This document shows, one piece after another, positions 54,029 to 64,000 of a stretch of DNA of 64,000 bases (position 1 is the stretch's first letter; each line of letters begins with the position of its first letter). The position numbers and the translations under genes are program-made. This DNA is from Lindgomyces ingoldianus. Lineage: Eukaryota; Ascomycota; Dothideomycetes; Pleosporales; Lindgomycetaceae. Below the pieces are notes generated by a model. The model saw only the letters and a program-made list of their open reading frames with translations. It made no database searches and was not told the origin of the DNA. The stretch spans positions 2,578,637 through 2,642,636 of the forward strand of contig NW_022985162.1 in assembly GCF_010093535.1 (NCBI RefSeq), in the 5' to 3' direction.

Positions 54029-55922
54029 ATGGATACTCGTATCAAGTGCCAAATCTGCAAGAAATCCTTTACCCAAAGTCCGAAATGCCCTCTCCCCAAA
54101 ATGCAACCCAGGACGAGCGAACGCTAACGGCGGACAGAATCATCGCTAATTCGACATTCGAAACGCTGTACGCCAGGTCCAGCGCCGAGTCTGCGGCAAA
54201 AGTCTTGTCGCCAGTGCACGAACTCGAAGACGAGATGTGATTTGCAGCGCCCCAAATGCTCTAGGTGCGAACAACGAGATTCGCTATGCGAGTACATCAC
54301 TCCTTTAACCAGGGGCACACGGAAGTCACCGCCCCCAACGGGTGAGGATGTTGTTGACAACAGCGAGGAAGCTCATGGCAACTTCGAGTCTGCTTCTGCT
54401 GTGAACTTTGCAGCAGTATCGATTGCGGGGTCATCACACGGCCTGTTGAGGTAAGCCTCCTCGTCGACCTTCGTATTTTACAGAACGCTTCACATCTCCT
54501 CTCAGGATGTCTTGGAGGCCAAAGTAAAGATTTAACTAGGCGAAATCTTATTTCTCGCTACAGTCCAGGTTCAATCCAATACGTCAAGATCTGGCTCCAT
54601 GCAAGCAAGCTTCTCGTGGCAGTGGACTCCGGGAGTGGGAGTGGGCTTCTTCTCCACTGCGAAGTATGCATAACAGAAAAGAAGAATAGACGATGCTGAC
54701 CAGGATCCTGTAGCACTAGCATGGCTCTTAACTTGAGTCCGCCTTGGGCTTCATTTGTATTAAGCAACCCTTCCACCACCACAAACGCTCCCGTATTCAA
54801 CACCCAACCACACAAAGATCCCTTCGACGGCTTTCCATTCACCTTTTCTCCCATTACCGATCCTCTGGTCCCTGTAAATCAAGAGCCCGCAAGGACGGAA
54901 ACAACCCTTGATAGTTACAGGCTTATTTCAGACGATTGGCTGCTTTGGAATCCCGGACCCGGCGGCTCAATCCCCCCACTTGTGCGGCATAGTATGGAAA
55001 CATTATTGCGTGTGATGAAAACGTGGCCAAAGACTTTGGCTAAGGGATTCCAGACGCCCCCAATGTTACACTTCACTCACATTCATCCCGATACGAGATT
55101 GCTGCCGCTGTCGAATTGCATTACGGTCACAAAGATGTGGGCTGGACAAAGCGGTAGGACAACAGAAATCGTCCGTCAAACCGTGGTACAAGAAATGCGT
55201 ACCCTATTTGAAAGAGTGAGTCGTTTGTCCTACCCTTTCCCAAGAAGTGATAGAGTAACTCTTAGTTTCTCTCTATAGAGATACTGCTACTCTAGCCGCT
55301 AAAGGAATTCATTTTGGAGCTGAATTGAACATGGCATTGCAACTGACATTAATAGTACCGATCCATGGATGAGAGGCATCTTCTTGCAGCCCTTCAGGCA
55401 CTAGTCTTCTATACAATCATCCTAATGTTTCCCGGGAAAGGCCAGATCTCGGTATCCCTGATCGATCCAGCAATATTCCTCTGCTTACAACGAGTGGTTT
55501 CTTACGTAGCACAGACTGGCCTCATGCTGACTGAAGAGAGGGACCATGAGAGGTCATCCTGGGAGTCATGGATTCATGTCACTGCCAAGAGACGCGCTGT
55601 ATTTTCATTGTACCTCCTCCACTGGTCCTACAGCGTCTACCATGGCCTTCCATCCTTCGAGTGCAGCCAGCTGGGCTTCATGCCCGCGCCAGCTCCTAAA
55701 TTTCTCTGGCAAGCTGAAACGAAGGAGAAGTGGGAGGAACTCTACAATCACTGGCTTGCGCAATGGGGCAATACACCCTACATGATGCGGGAATTTGCTG
55801 CAATCCAATCTGGACCGACACTCGAGAGAAGATCTGAAATATGGTTGGAAGATGCAGATGAGTTAGGGGTGCTATTCTTCTCTATTGGTACCACCGTTCA
55901 CCCTTGTGTTGAATGGTGGTAG
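54029..55922 (+). CDS. Transcription factor with fused C2H2-like and Zn(II)2Cys6 domains, about 521 aa
   Basis: Proposed exons are 54029-54077, 54138-54450, 54484-54523, 54569-54663, 54714-55215 and 55356-55922, giving consistent phases. Residues 7-27 form a zinc finger of C2HC form (CQICKKSFTQ joined to KSSLIRHSKRC: Cys7, Cys10, His23, Cys27). It is followed directly by a C6 cluster: Cys40, 43, 50, 57, 60 and 67 (SCRQCTNSKTRCDLQRPKCS). This tandem is a known fungal regulator type, often seen near secondary-metabolism genes. The rest has the weakly conserved helical region of such proteins (VRHSMETLLRVMKTWPKTLA; DERHLLAALQALVFYTIILM). Exons 3 and 4 are short and the 45-bp intron between them is near the minimum, so the middle of the model is uncertain. 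A few bases of decay there cannot be excluded. Confidence 0.7.
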
Positions 55923-56381
55923 TTTTGCTTACCAGGGTAGTTAATGCAACCGAACGAGAGCCTGTCTTCGAGATAGGGATCCCCGTTTTAGCATCATAAC
56001 GAAGCACCCGCTGCTGAGAATTCCGATAATCCGTCGTGCGGACGAATCCGTTCACTTGACTTTTATAAGTCCCTTCCCTTTGGGGCAACTCGAAATGCTT
56101 GGCATACCAGAACTCCGGCCTCCAGCCTTACGCTCCCAAATCATTAGTAACCGCTGTGAGCTTTTGCGAATAAGTCAATCTGGGCGAGGGCTTAGTATGA
56201 TCATGTACTTGTTATGGCTTTCCCGTTAAAGTCCATTTGCCATTCTTCCATTCTCGACTTCTGCCCCTCAACATCATCCATTACAGTTTCTGCTTTCATT
56301 TCACCTTAATTCAAATAAAGGTTTATCAGGGACAGCAGGAAATCTCTCTCAATACCCTCTTTCCTACATATTCATCCAATT
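55923..56381. other. Intergenic, no gene seen
   Basis: This holds the 3' UTR of the regulator and the former promoter of the pseudogene that starts at 56382. A minus-strand frame (56088-55882) is featureless. Confidence 0.45.
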
Positions 56382-57530
56382 ATGACCACAGCTCCAGAGT
56401 TCGACATTCTCTTCCTCGGTGCGACTGGTTACACTGGCTCGATCGCCCCCGAGCACATTTCTACCCACTTCCCCACGACCTTCAAATGGGCGGTAACCGC
56501 TCGCTCTCTCGCAGTCGAGTCTCGAGATGGTTGCAGCAGAGTTGAAAAGGCTTAGCCCCGATCGCTCTCCCCCAGGTATTGTCCTCACAAGCCTTAGAAG
56601 GAGGGATTAAAAACCTTTGTAAAGAGGGAAAGAGTTATCACCAATAGCATTAGGCCATACCATAATTATTCTGAACTGGATGTGGAAGTTTGTGTGTCCC
56701 AAGGAACTCATTGTGTAGACTTGCATGTCTTCCTACCTAGATCTTATCACTTCTCGATTTTCCAAGCTCACATCTTCTAGTTCAACCGAAACGTCTTGGA
56801 TCACAGAAATGGTGTCCTGCTATCAAAAAATGGCAAAGAGCACTGGTGCAATCATCATCCCTGCATCGTCGCTTTCCAGTTCTCCCTCCGATCTCCTGGC
56901 CTGGCTTACTGCATCTAGAACTCACGAAATAACTGGGAAAGGCGTGAAAAGAATCACTTCCAAAAGCGAAGTGATCACGAAAGGGACGGGAGGTGGGAGT
57001 TTAATAACCCTGCTTTCCATGGCGCAATGTAATGGCGTCCGATGGCTATGGAATCCAGATAAGAATTACATGGTAGCCGCCAAAGCCAACGAAACCCCCA
57101 AAAAAAAGAAAGGTAGTTACTGGCGCATTTTTTGGGGGTTTAAGAAGGTGGAGGACTTGGGCACCATGACGAGTCTAATTGGCGTATCAAACATCGCCAT
57201 TGTCACCCGCTCCAATCCCTCAATCACAATTGTTATGCCTTGGATTTCGTCTATGAAGAATACGCACCTGCTCCCAATGCCATCGCCGCGATAATTACAC
57301 ACGTCTTCCTCAAATTCGCAATTCTACTCTTCGCACTCTCTCTTTTCCGCGCCTTCCTCTAAAGCCTGAGTTTCGAGGCTGGCACTGGACCTGGTTGGCG
57401 TGAAAATGGGAAAGCTGGAAGTGCGGTATTCGAAAGTGTTGGCACTGGGCAAGAATCGAGAGTGAAAGGCAGGTTTCTATGGAAAGAGGCACTGGTGCAT
57501 GTTTCAGCGCTTGTGAAGTTGATTAAATAG
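56382..57530 (+). pseudogene. Saccharopine-dehydrogenase-like / trans-acting enoyl reductase-type pseudogene
   Basis: The start is intact: Rossmann segment FDILFLGATGYTGSIAPEHI and FKWAVTARSL. The frame then meets a stop near 56555. Homology returns in another frame as NSIRPYHNYSELDVEVCVSQ and GTHCVDL (the family's NTVGPYxxYGxPVVEAC and GTHYxDxTGE), then again shifted as STGAIIIPASSLSSSPSDLL (family: GxxIxPxxGFDSxPSDL). The last part (GTGPGWRENGKAGS, then VKGRFLWKEALVHVSALVKL) ends at 57530. At least two frameshifts and one stop are needed to connect the parts. The conserved E-I-G-F/I-E/D of the substrate region is lost. It is best read as a dead NAD(P)-binding oxidoreductase gene. Confidence 0.75.
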
Positions 57531-60500
57531 AATAGTGGCGTTGGCAGAGAGGGAGGAATGAAGAGTCAGAGTTTTTTGGGGATGAAGTTGGTGGAGAAGG
57601 CGATAGAGGTTGGATGTGTGGTTATGCTTGAAGTGTTGGAGAAGTGAGGTATTGGTGTCGACTACGATTCCGCGGCTAAAACGCAGGAGGGAGCTACGAG
57701 GACGCGAGTTCCAATGCGTCATCTGCTTGCAGAAACCCTTTAAATTACAGCCACATCCTTCCTACATATTTATAACTTTGTAACGATCAGGAATAGACTA
57801 CCGTCCTGTCTGTCAGCTGAGGCTGAGGCTAAGTCTGAGGTAATCCTCCCGACACGGTTCGCTACCATCCAAAACTCTCCGCCTTTCTCCGACCTGTAAG
57901 GTAGCCTATAGACTTTGTTTCGGACACCGATTCCGTTGCGTGCCGTGTTCGGGTCAGATGTTAGAGTGCATGGGTGGTGGGATGGGGTCAGTTTGAGGCA
58001 CGTGTTACCGAGACATTTTGGCGTTCCAGATACTGTGGTACTACGGAAAGAAGCGAGGGTTGATGAGGAAGGTGGTGTGTAGTTAACAATGGTACGCGAC
58101 GGGAAAAGAGCCGTGGGTGGGACAGTTCATCGTTTGTGTGCGGATGGCTCACATGTTAGTTTGCTTATTTGTTCTATGTCTAGCTCGAAATTGGAAATAT
58201 ACGACGAAATCATTGAGAGTGCCCTGTGAATTTAGCGCGCATGCTGAATTGATTTCTTTGTATAGTGGAATGGTCCTGTAGGACTTAGTCGCAAGCGTGG
58301 GTCCATCTGGAACGGCATGTGTGGCAATTGAATAGAAGATGTCGTTCTATTGACTTGTGATGTAACCGGGGTTCGCGATGAATCAATAATATGAAAGTGC
58401 TGCAGGGTAAAACGATGTGACTTAATGAAATTTTTTTTTTTCCTTTTCGGAGAATGCGCCAACATTTTAGACTTCTCCATTGGATCGATAGGCACGTGTT
58501 CCAGGGAAATGCCGTGCCTACCTAGAGCTGTTATGGGCTTGAACTGCGAACACTCTAGATGTTGTTTGTATCTAAGTGCTTCTTTCCAACTAGGGTTGAC
58601 GAGGAAGTCACGACTTTAATCAGAGGCCCGCACACATCCCATGGTATCCCTATATGCAGCGCCTATGTGCCTAAGAAGCATGAGCACATGCTTCCTTCTA
58701 CGCTACCTGCATAAACTGGGAATTACGCACAATATATAAATGCTTGTGATGGAAGTGTGTGGGGAATGTCAGGAGTCCAAGAACGTATTGAATGCTTGAA
58801 GGGCGTTGTCCCCATTTGATAGGAGATAAGCAGCATAAGTGCCGCGATGGGAAATATAGATGGAAGGGCGGTCACGAGTTTCTCCTAGGGAACGGGTTGG
58901 AGGAGTCGACATTCCGCCAGACGCCTTGGTTGGGGATTGGTTCTGAGGAAGGGCCGATGCGAATATGGAAGGAGGCTCCAGGAAGTAGTAGTCGAGAAGG
59001 GAAATAGTCGAGGTAGGCGTTGCCTTCAATATGGTAAACAACGAAATGCAGACCTCGACCATAGCCAAAGCAGGCAGTACGCACATTTCCTTTTCCTAAT
59101 GAGAGTTGTTTGGACAAGGGCCGGAGAGATGGAAGAGCGATAGTGTGAGCCAAGAAAAAGGAAAGCAGAGACAACGAAATGAGAGGCCATCCTTATGCCA
59201 TTTCTAGGTAAATTGGATAGAGGACCTACTATTCCTATAATTCCTCTGACGCCGTCGTCGTACAATTATTGCAGACAATCTTAGACGCCACTCGTTAAGG
59301 ACAGATGTTGCTTTCTTGTGACGCCCTGCGTGCTTCAAGCCACCAATACAGCGCATGCACACGTCGCCTCAGGTATCGATTGGGGCGATCACTGTCACAA
59401 TCGATACCCGATAGCCACGGATGCGCATGGCCAAGAAGCAATCATAATGCGGAGAGCTAAGCTGTCTGTCCTCGGCTGGGCCCCTTCATGCGTTCGTCGA
59501 GTCCAACGGGCCGCTCCCGGCAGCCCCTTTTCGCATGAAGTCGAGAAATTGCCTCATCACGACGAGCGCTGGGGCGACCACATGATAAAGGGGCATCCTG
59601 GTCGACAGCATGATGACGATTGCATTTCAAGGGCCTTGAGCCCTAGATGCCCGATGCCATGATGGTGGGTGTGGCGATCCACTGCCGGGATGTTTGGACA
59701 GCGGGAAAGTGTAAACAAACAACGCGTCTCGATTAGCGAACAACAGACTTCTGCCCCCTCCCCCCCCTTGTTGCGGGCAGCAAGAAAAATGCAAAACGGG
59801 GCGCGAAGAAGTCAAAAATAAACGCCCTTTGCCCCCGTCTCCTGCCATCACACTCATTGCGCATCGGGTTTGTCCTGGCGGTGTGGTGTTGATTCGACAG
59901 GGATTCTTCAACGGCCAGCTGCATGGCGACTCGGATGACGGCGAGAGCACGGGCCCCAAACAAAGCCCCCCGGCCGAAAAAGAACGTCCAACGCGAGCGC
60001 GTCTCCCACAGTGTCTTCCATCCATCCCCGTTCGACTGCAGAGCCCAACGCTGAAAGGGCCACATTGCCCGCACGCACCTGTCGTCTGCTCCTCCCCTCA
60101 ATTGCATCACCACCAGTCTCGTCTGCTGCGTTGCTTCTTCTCTTCGTAGGCTCCAGCGGTCGTCGCTGCCGGTGTTGTTGTTTACGCCTGCACACGCATT
60201 CCTTAACTAGCGTCACCCAACCACGGAACAGCGAATCGCCCACGACCACGCCAGCCGGCTTCCCTTCCTCTTGCCAGCGCGTCTCTCTCCGTCTCTGCGC
60301 TTCCGCTCTCTTCCATCTCTCGCCCTTCTTCGATCCCGCAGGCCTTGCATGGAGATCCGCGCGGTGCAGTCGGTCATCGTTCGCTGAGGTGGAACTCTGG
60401 CTGAGACGTGAAAAGATCGAGAACGGCCTTCGAGCGGACAAGTGTCACCCAGCATTCCACACATTCATACCACGCCACGCGCCCACTCAGCCCTGCAAAC

Positions 60501-60715
60501 ACTTGCGCTATCGTTATCGATTGAAGACTCGGTATTCTCCCCATCAATGAACCTCTCGCCTGCCGCACTGTGGATCTGAATATCCAGGCTGCCTCACTCC
60601 AACACACACGAGCGAGCTGCTCACTACTGTCTCATTCCGCACGTGGAAGTCGCAGTCCACGGACCAAATTATCCCCTTTCGCCAGGAGCGACCATTCACA
60701 CCACCATCATCAGGC
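57531..60715. other. Intergenic and long leader of WEE1, 3.2 kb
   Basis: 57.5-59.6 kb holds no supported gene; minus-strand frames at 57722-57504, 58495-58232 and 59086-58769 are featureless. From about 59.7 kb the DNA is GC-rich, with dense overlapping frames on both strands (for example 60011-60550 +), as expected for the promoter and long 5' UTR of a regulated kinase gene, similar to the region before VAC7. Confidence 0.4.
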
Positions 60716-63700
60716 ATGGACTTCGCCTATTCCCCGCATCGTGAGACAGGCGGCACCATGCACCTGCCCTCTCCCACACACTCTCATGCTTACCATATGG
60801 AAGGGTTTGCCTCAATCCAGCAGCTTCGACGGTCACTGTCGCGCTCGCCATCGAGGCCATCTCGCTTCCAGCTGCGCAGCAACAGGGCCTCTGACTCACC
60901 TGGTTCACCTATCTCACCTCTGGCCCTCGCGCGCGCTTTCAGTCCGAAACCATTCAAAGACACAACTCCCGCCAACACATATCCAACATCTCCCCTTGCG
61001 CCACCCCCGGCAACAAACAAGAAGAAATTCAGCCTCCGTCGCACGACGCCTTTCCGATCATCACCCCGCAACCGTACCAAGTCTAAGAGCCCGCGGCGCG
61101 CATTAGGGGAATCTTCTAACCAAGGCAACGTGACACTCTTCACCTCGCGGCGCACATCTGGAGAGGAGAACGTTACAGTGCGGAGAACGAGCGTAGAATC
61201 AATTGAGAAGATTGCAACTGAACAAAAGCCCTTGATGCGGTTCGACCTGAACGACAAGCCGATCAAGTTCGAATTCGCGCGATCGCGTGCCGAATCCAGT
61301 GCACCTGGCGCAAATTGCTTGGTGCCTGCTAAGTCCAGTCCTCTAAAGCGGAGCGACGGTATTATGAACTTGGATACCGCGAGTATGGGCAGCCCAGTTG
61401 CAAAGAGGAGGAGTCTACATGGGGCATCTGCGTTTGGATCTGACTTTGATATTTTCGAACATGCACCTACCCCCAGATCAGCTGTCGAAGATGCACAGCG
61501 GTCGCATGATCTTGATATTGGAAACGGATACTCCTTCTCTTCGCCTATTGTGAAGACGAATTCCCCTCTCAGGAGAACATCTTCTCTACGCAAGTCAACG
61601 CTCTCCCAGCGATACGGATCTAATGCACCCAGAACGAAGCCAGCTTATGATGGTGACTTCCTCCTACCCGGCCAGGCAGCCTCCAAAACCAGGCACCGAA
61701 TGTCCCTCGATGGTTCTCTGGCATTTAGCTCAGGAACCACCCAGGCTCCCTTCCGTAAGTCTATACATGCCGAACTCGCACGCCCTTCAAATCAACCAGT
61801 CCTTCGTGGCGGTGCTGGAAGCCACCAGCCACATCCTCTGTCGAATGCTTTGACCCCATCTTCTTCATCTTCGACTATGGCAGATGATTCTCCAACGCAT
61901 GCCCATGTTGCAGCTCCTCCTAGCGCTGTCCCCCGGAATCATGCCTTCTCTCGATCATTGCCCATCGGCTCAACCCGGCCACAGGCGCAACCAGAATCAG
62001 AGTCTTTCGACTGCTCATTTGAGACTCCAATGGCTTACAAGATGGCTAAGCCCAATCCATCTGCATTCATGTCGACTGGTCTGCTATCAAAAAAGAACCG
62101 CAATGCGGATGAAACTGCATCAGGCTCATTCGGGGCATATGTCATGCCTGATACCCCATCGAAGCGGATGTCTTTTCCTCCCGTCACTGCCACTCCCTCG
62201 TTTAGTCGTAGTGTATTCGGAAACCCGTCGCAGCCACATCCTGAATTTGGAACGCCGAGCACTCCATTCAGCATCCATGCGTCCAAGACTTCGATAGAGA
62301 CATTTGGTAAAGGTGTCAGCATCTTCGGTAGCTCTAACACCCTTGAGCGTCGTGGTAGCTTTGCCAGCATTGATGGAGACGAAAATCTCAGCTATTCACC
62401 TTCCGGGAATCACATGACAGACAGTCAGTCGAGCAATGATGATATGCCACCTACTCCAACCAAGCCACACGATAGCTCTAGTCGACGCTCCAAGGAGAGT
62501 AGTTTGAGGCGTAAGACTTTCGGTCGGGGCCGCGCATCTCTTGATGCAGACACATTCAATCCTCCAGACGGTCCAGAAACTACGAGTATTGACATTCCCG
62601 AGGCTGCTCAAGCACAAAATGGTAAGTTTATTTCAACCTTGATCCTTCCGAGACTGCCAGACAAGGGGGCTTCATCATCAGATGACGGACCGGCGTCTTC
62701 AGCTCGTAATAGATCTCACTCTGCCCTTGCCCTTTCCTTCGCTCGAAGTCGGCTTTTACGACAGTCCAAGAAAAGGGCACGTCCAGCGCCACTTTCGGTT
62801 CGAGTCTTTAGTTCTTCTTTACATTCCGTCAACTCCGTGAACGCCGCTAAGACATGTCCATTTTCAACAGTCAGCCCAGTGGGTGCATCTGGGTCTTCTA
62901 ACCAATGTTCACCCCATACTCCACTGGAGTCATTTGTACCGCCAGACCCGAGCAAGTTGTCCATCTCGGGCCAGAATCGCCGAGGTTCGTTGTCATTCAA
63001 CAGCAGCACGAACAGTAACTTGTCGATTCCGCCTGCCACGCCAACGGCCCCACGTGATCACACCATATTCTTCGGAACAGGCCAACCAGCAGTTGTGCCT
63101 ATCGCAGGACTCACTAAGAACGATGTGGACACAGCATTGACCTCACGGTTCCATTCAGTCACCATGTGCGGCAATGGCGAGTTCTCCCAAGTATATCGTG
63201 TTGAGGATCCTGTCGACAAGCGACTCTCGCTTATGTCCCCTCCTGCAAGCAAGGTCTGGGCGGTTAAGAAGACAAAGAAGCCATACGCCGGGCTCCACGA
63301 TCGCGAAAAGAAGATGCGGGAGGTACATGTTCTCCGAGCACTTCGTGATCATGAGCACATTGTCTCATTCACAAACCATTGGGAGTTTAAGAACCACCTC
63401 TATATTCAAACCGAATTCTGCGAGAATGGAAATTTGAAGGACTTTCTCGCTCAGACTGGATATAAGGGTCGTCTCGATGATTTCAGGATCTGGAAGATCC
63501 TTCTCGAATTGTCATTGGTGAGCAAAGCCGCTGATTTCATTTGAAAGAGTACTAACGTAATCGCAGGGCGTCAAGCATATTCATGACAATGGTTTTATTC
63601 ATCTCGATTTAAAACCAGCCAATGTCCTTATTGATTGGGAAGGTGTCCTCAAGATCGGTGACTTCGGCTTGGCTAGCACATGGCCCGCTCCTCCGCACAT

Positions 63701-64000
63701 TGATGGCGAAGGCGATCGCCACTATCTAGGTCCTGAGTTACTGTCAGGCCGCTTTGACAAACCTGCAGATGTCTACGCGCTTGGAATGATTATGTGCGAA
63801 ATCGCTGCCAATATCGTACTCCCCGAGAATGGCACTTCATGGCAGCGACTCCGCTCGGGCGATTTCACCGAGATACCCAGTCTGACTTGGAGTTCAGAGA
63901 GCAGCCTCCATCGAGATGCCAATGGCGACCCAATCAACGACCCAGAGAGCTTGAACGGGTCAGCTGAGACTCTATGTGTCTCCGATGCTGAGGATGACCC
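60716..64000 (+). CDS. WEE1: Wee1-family mitotic inhibitor kinase, 3' end beyond window
   Basis: Exons 60716-62621, 62871-63517 and 63567-beyond 64000. Wee1/Swe1 phosphorylates the inhibitory Tyr of Cdk1 and delays mitosis. About 740 N-terminal residues are Ser/Pro/Arg-rich with many SP/TP sites (LRRSLSRSPSRPSRFQLRSN). The kinase domain begins with a glycine loop GNGEFSQVYRVE, the ATP lysine in VWAVKKTKKPYAG, the alpha-C Glu in MREVHVLRAL, hinge IQTEFCENGNLKDFL, catalytic loop FIHLDLKPANVLID, DFGLAS and the Wee1-type activation segment GEGDRHYLGPELL. The 49-bp intron at 63518-63566 is clear (GTGAGC, branch ACTAAC, TCGCAG). The 249-bp intron 62622-62870 (GTAAGT, branch GCTAAGAC, CAACAG) is likely but has no stop in frame. 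The coding sequence runs off the window. Confidence 0.92.

Noticed and set aside
59627..60550. Overlapping frames of 130-180 codons upstream of WEE1
   Set aside because: Low-complexity translations from both strands of a GC-rich leader; no domain.
1..64000. tRNA, rRNA and CRISPR-like structures
   Set aside because: No cloverleaf-type A/B box pair, ribosomal segment or regularly spaced direct repeat was recognised by eye; a tRNAscan or Infernal run would be needed to exclude small RNA genes.

Overview
The window is nuclear DNA of a filamentous ascomycete (Pezizomycotina). The evidence is genes split by many 45-80 bp GT-AG introns with CTAAC/CTGAC-type branch sites, C6 zinc-cluster regulators, a HET-domain relic, and filamentous-fungus versions of VAC7, WEE1, DPB2 and hexokinase. 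Protein style and the pairing of families suggest Leotiomycetes (Helotiales); this is inference, because no marker gene is present. Exon joins were worked out by hand from splice signals, reading phase and family motifs. Where phases agree through a whole gene I regard the model as good.

Layout. 0-2.4 kb: a small hypothetical gene and a three-exon GNAT acetyltransferase. 2.4-8.2 kb: gene-poor DNA with a 24-bp minisatellite and a HET-domain pseudogene. 8.2-11.4 kb: VAC7, regulator of the Fab1 lipid kinase. 11.4-15.2 kb: AT-rich accessory DNA with a complete 614-bp hAT-like miniature transposon (14-bp perfect terminal repeat, 8-bp target duplication). 15.2-23.1 kb: a probable sugar-acid catabolic group, comprising an alpha/beta hydrolase, a DapA-family aldolase divergent from a DgoD-type galactonate dehydratase, and a C6 zinc-cluster regulator. 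24.3-28.4 kb: a secreted, probably GPI-anchored protein and a small 8-cysteine secreted protein. 29.2-33.4 kb: a divergent chromatin/replication pair, the NASP-type histone chaperone and DNA polymerase epsilon subunit B. 33.5-40 kb: a methyltransferase pseudogene and an 18-exon ABC-C transporter. 41.8-48 kb: cytosolic lysyl-tRNA synthetase and hexokinase. 50.5-57.5 kb: an Ayg1-type hydrolase, a glyoxalase-fold protein, a regulator with fused C2H2-like and C6 zinc domains, and an oxidoreductase pseudogene. 60.7-64 kb: WEE1 kinase, cut by the window end.

How the genes relate. Housekeeping genes (VAC7, NASP, DPB2, KRS1, HXK, WEE1) alternate with accessory islands of secreted proteins, catabolic enzymes with a local regulator, decayed genes and a transposon. 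The best candidate for an undescribed functional unit is the dehydratase/aldolase/regulator group at 17.0-23.1 kb: the dehydratase keeps all five DgoD catalytic positions, and the aldolase keeps its Schiff-base lysine. Other notable points are the GTAC-rich ends of the transposon, two long stop-free introns of a length divisible by three (VAC7, WEE1), a GC-AG intron in the transporter, and three pseudogenes in different states of decay.
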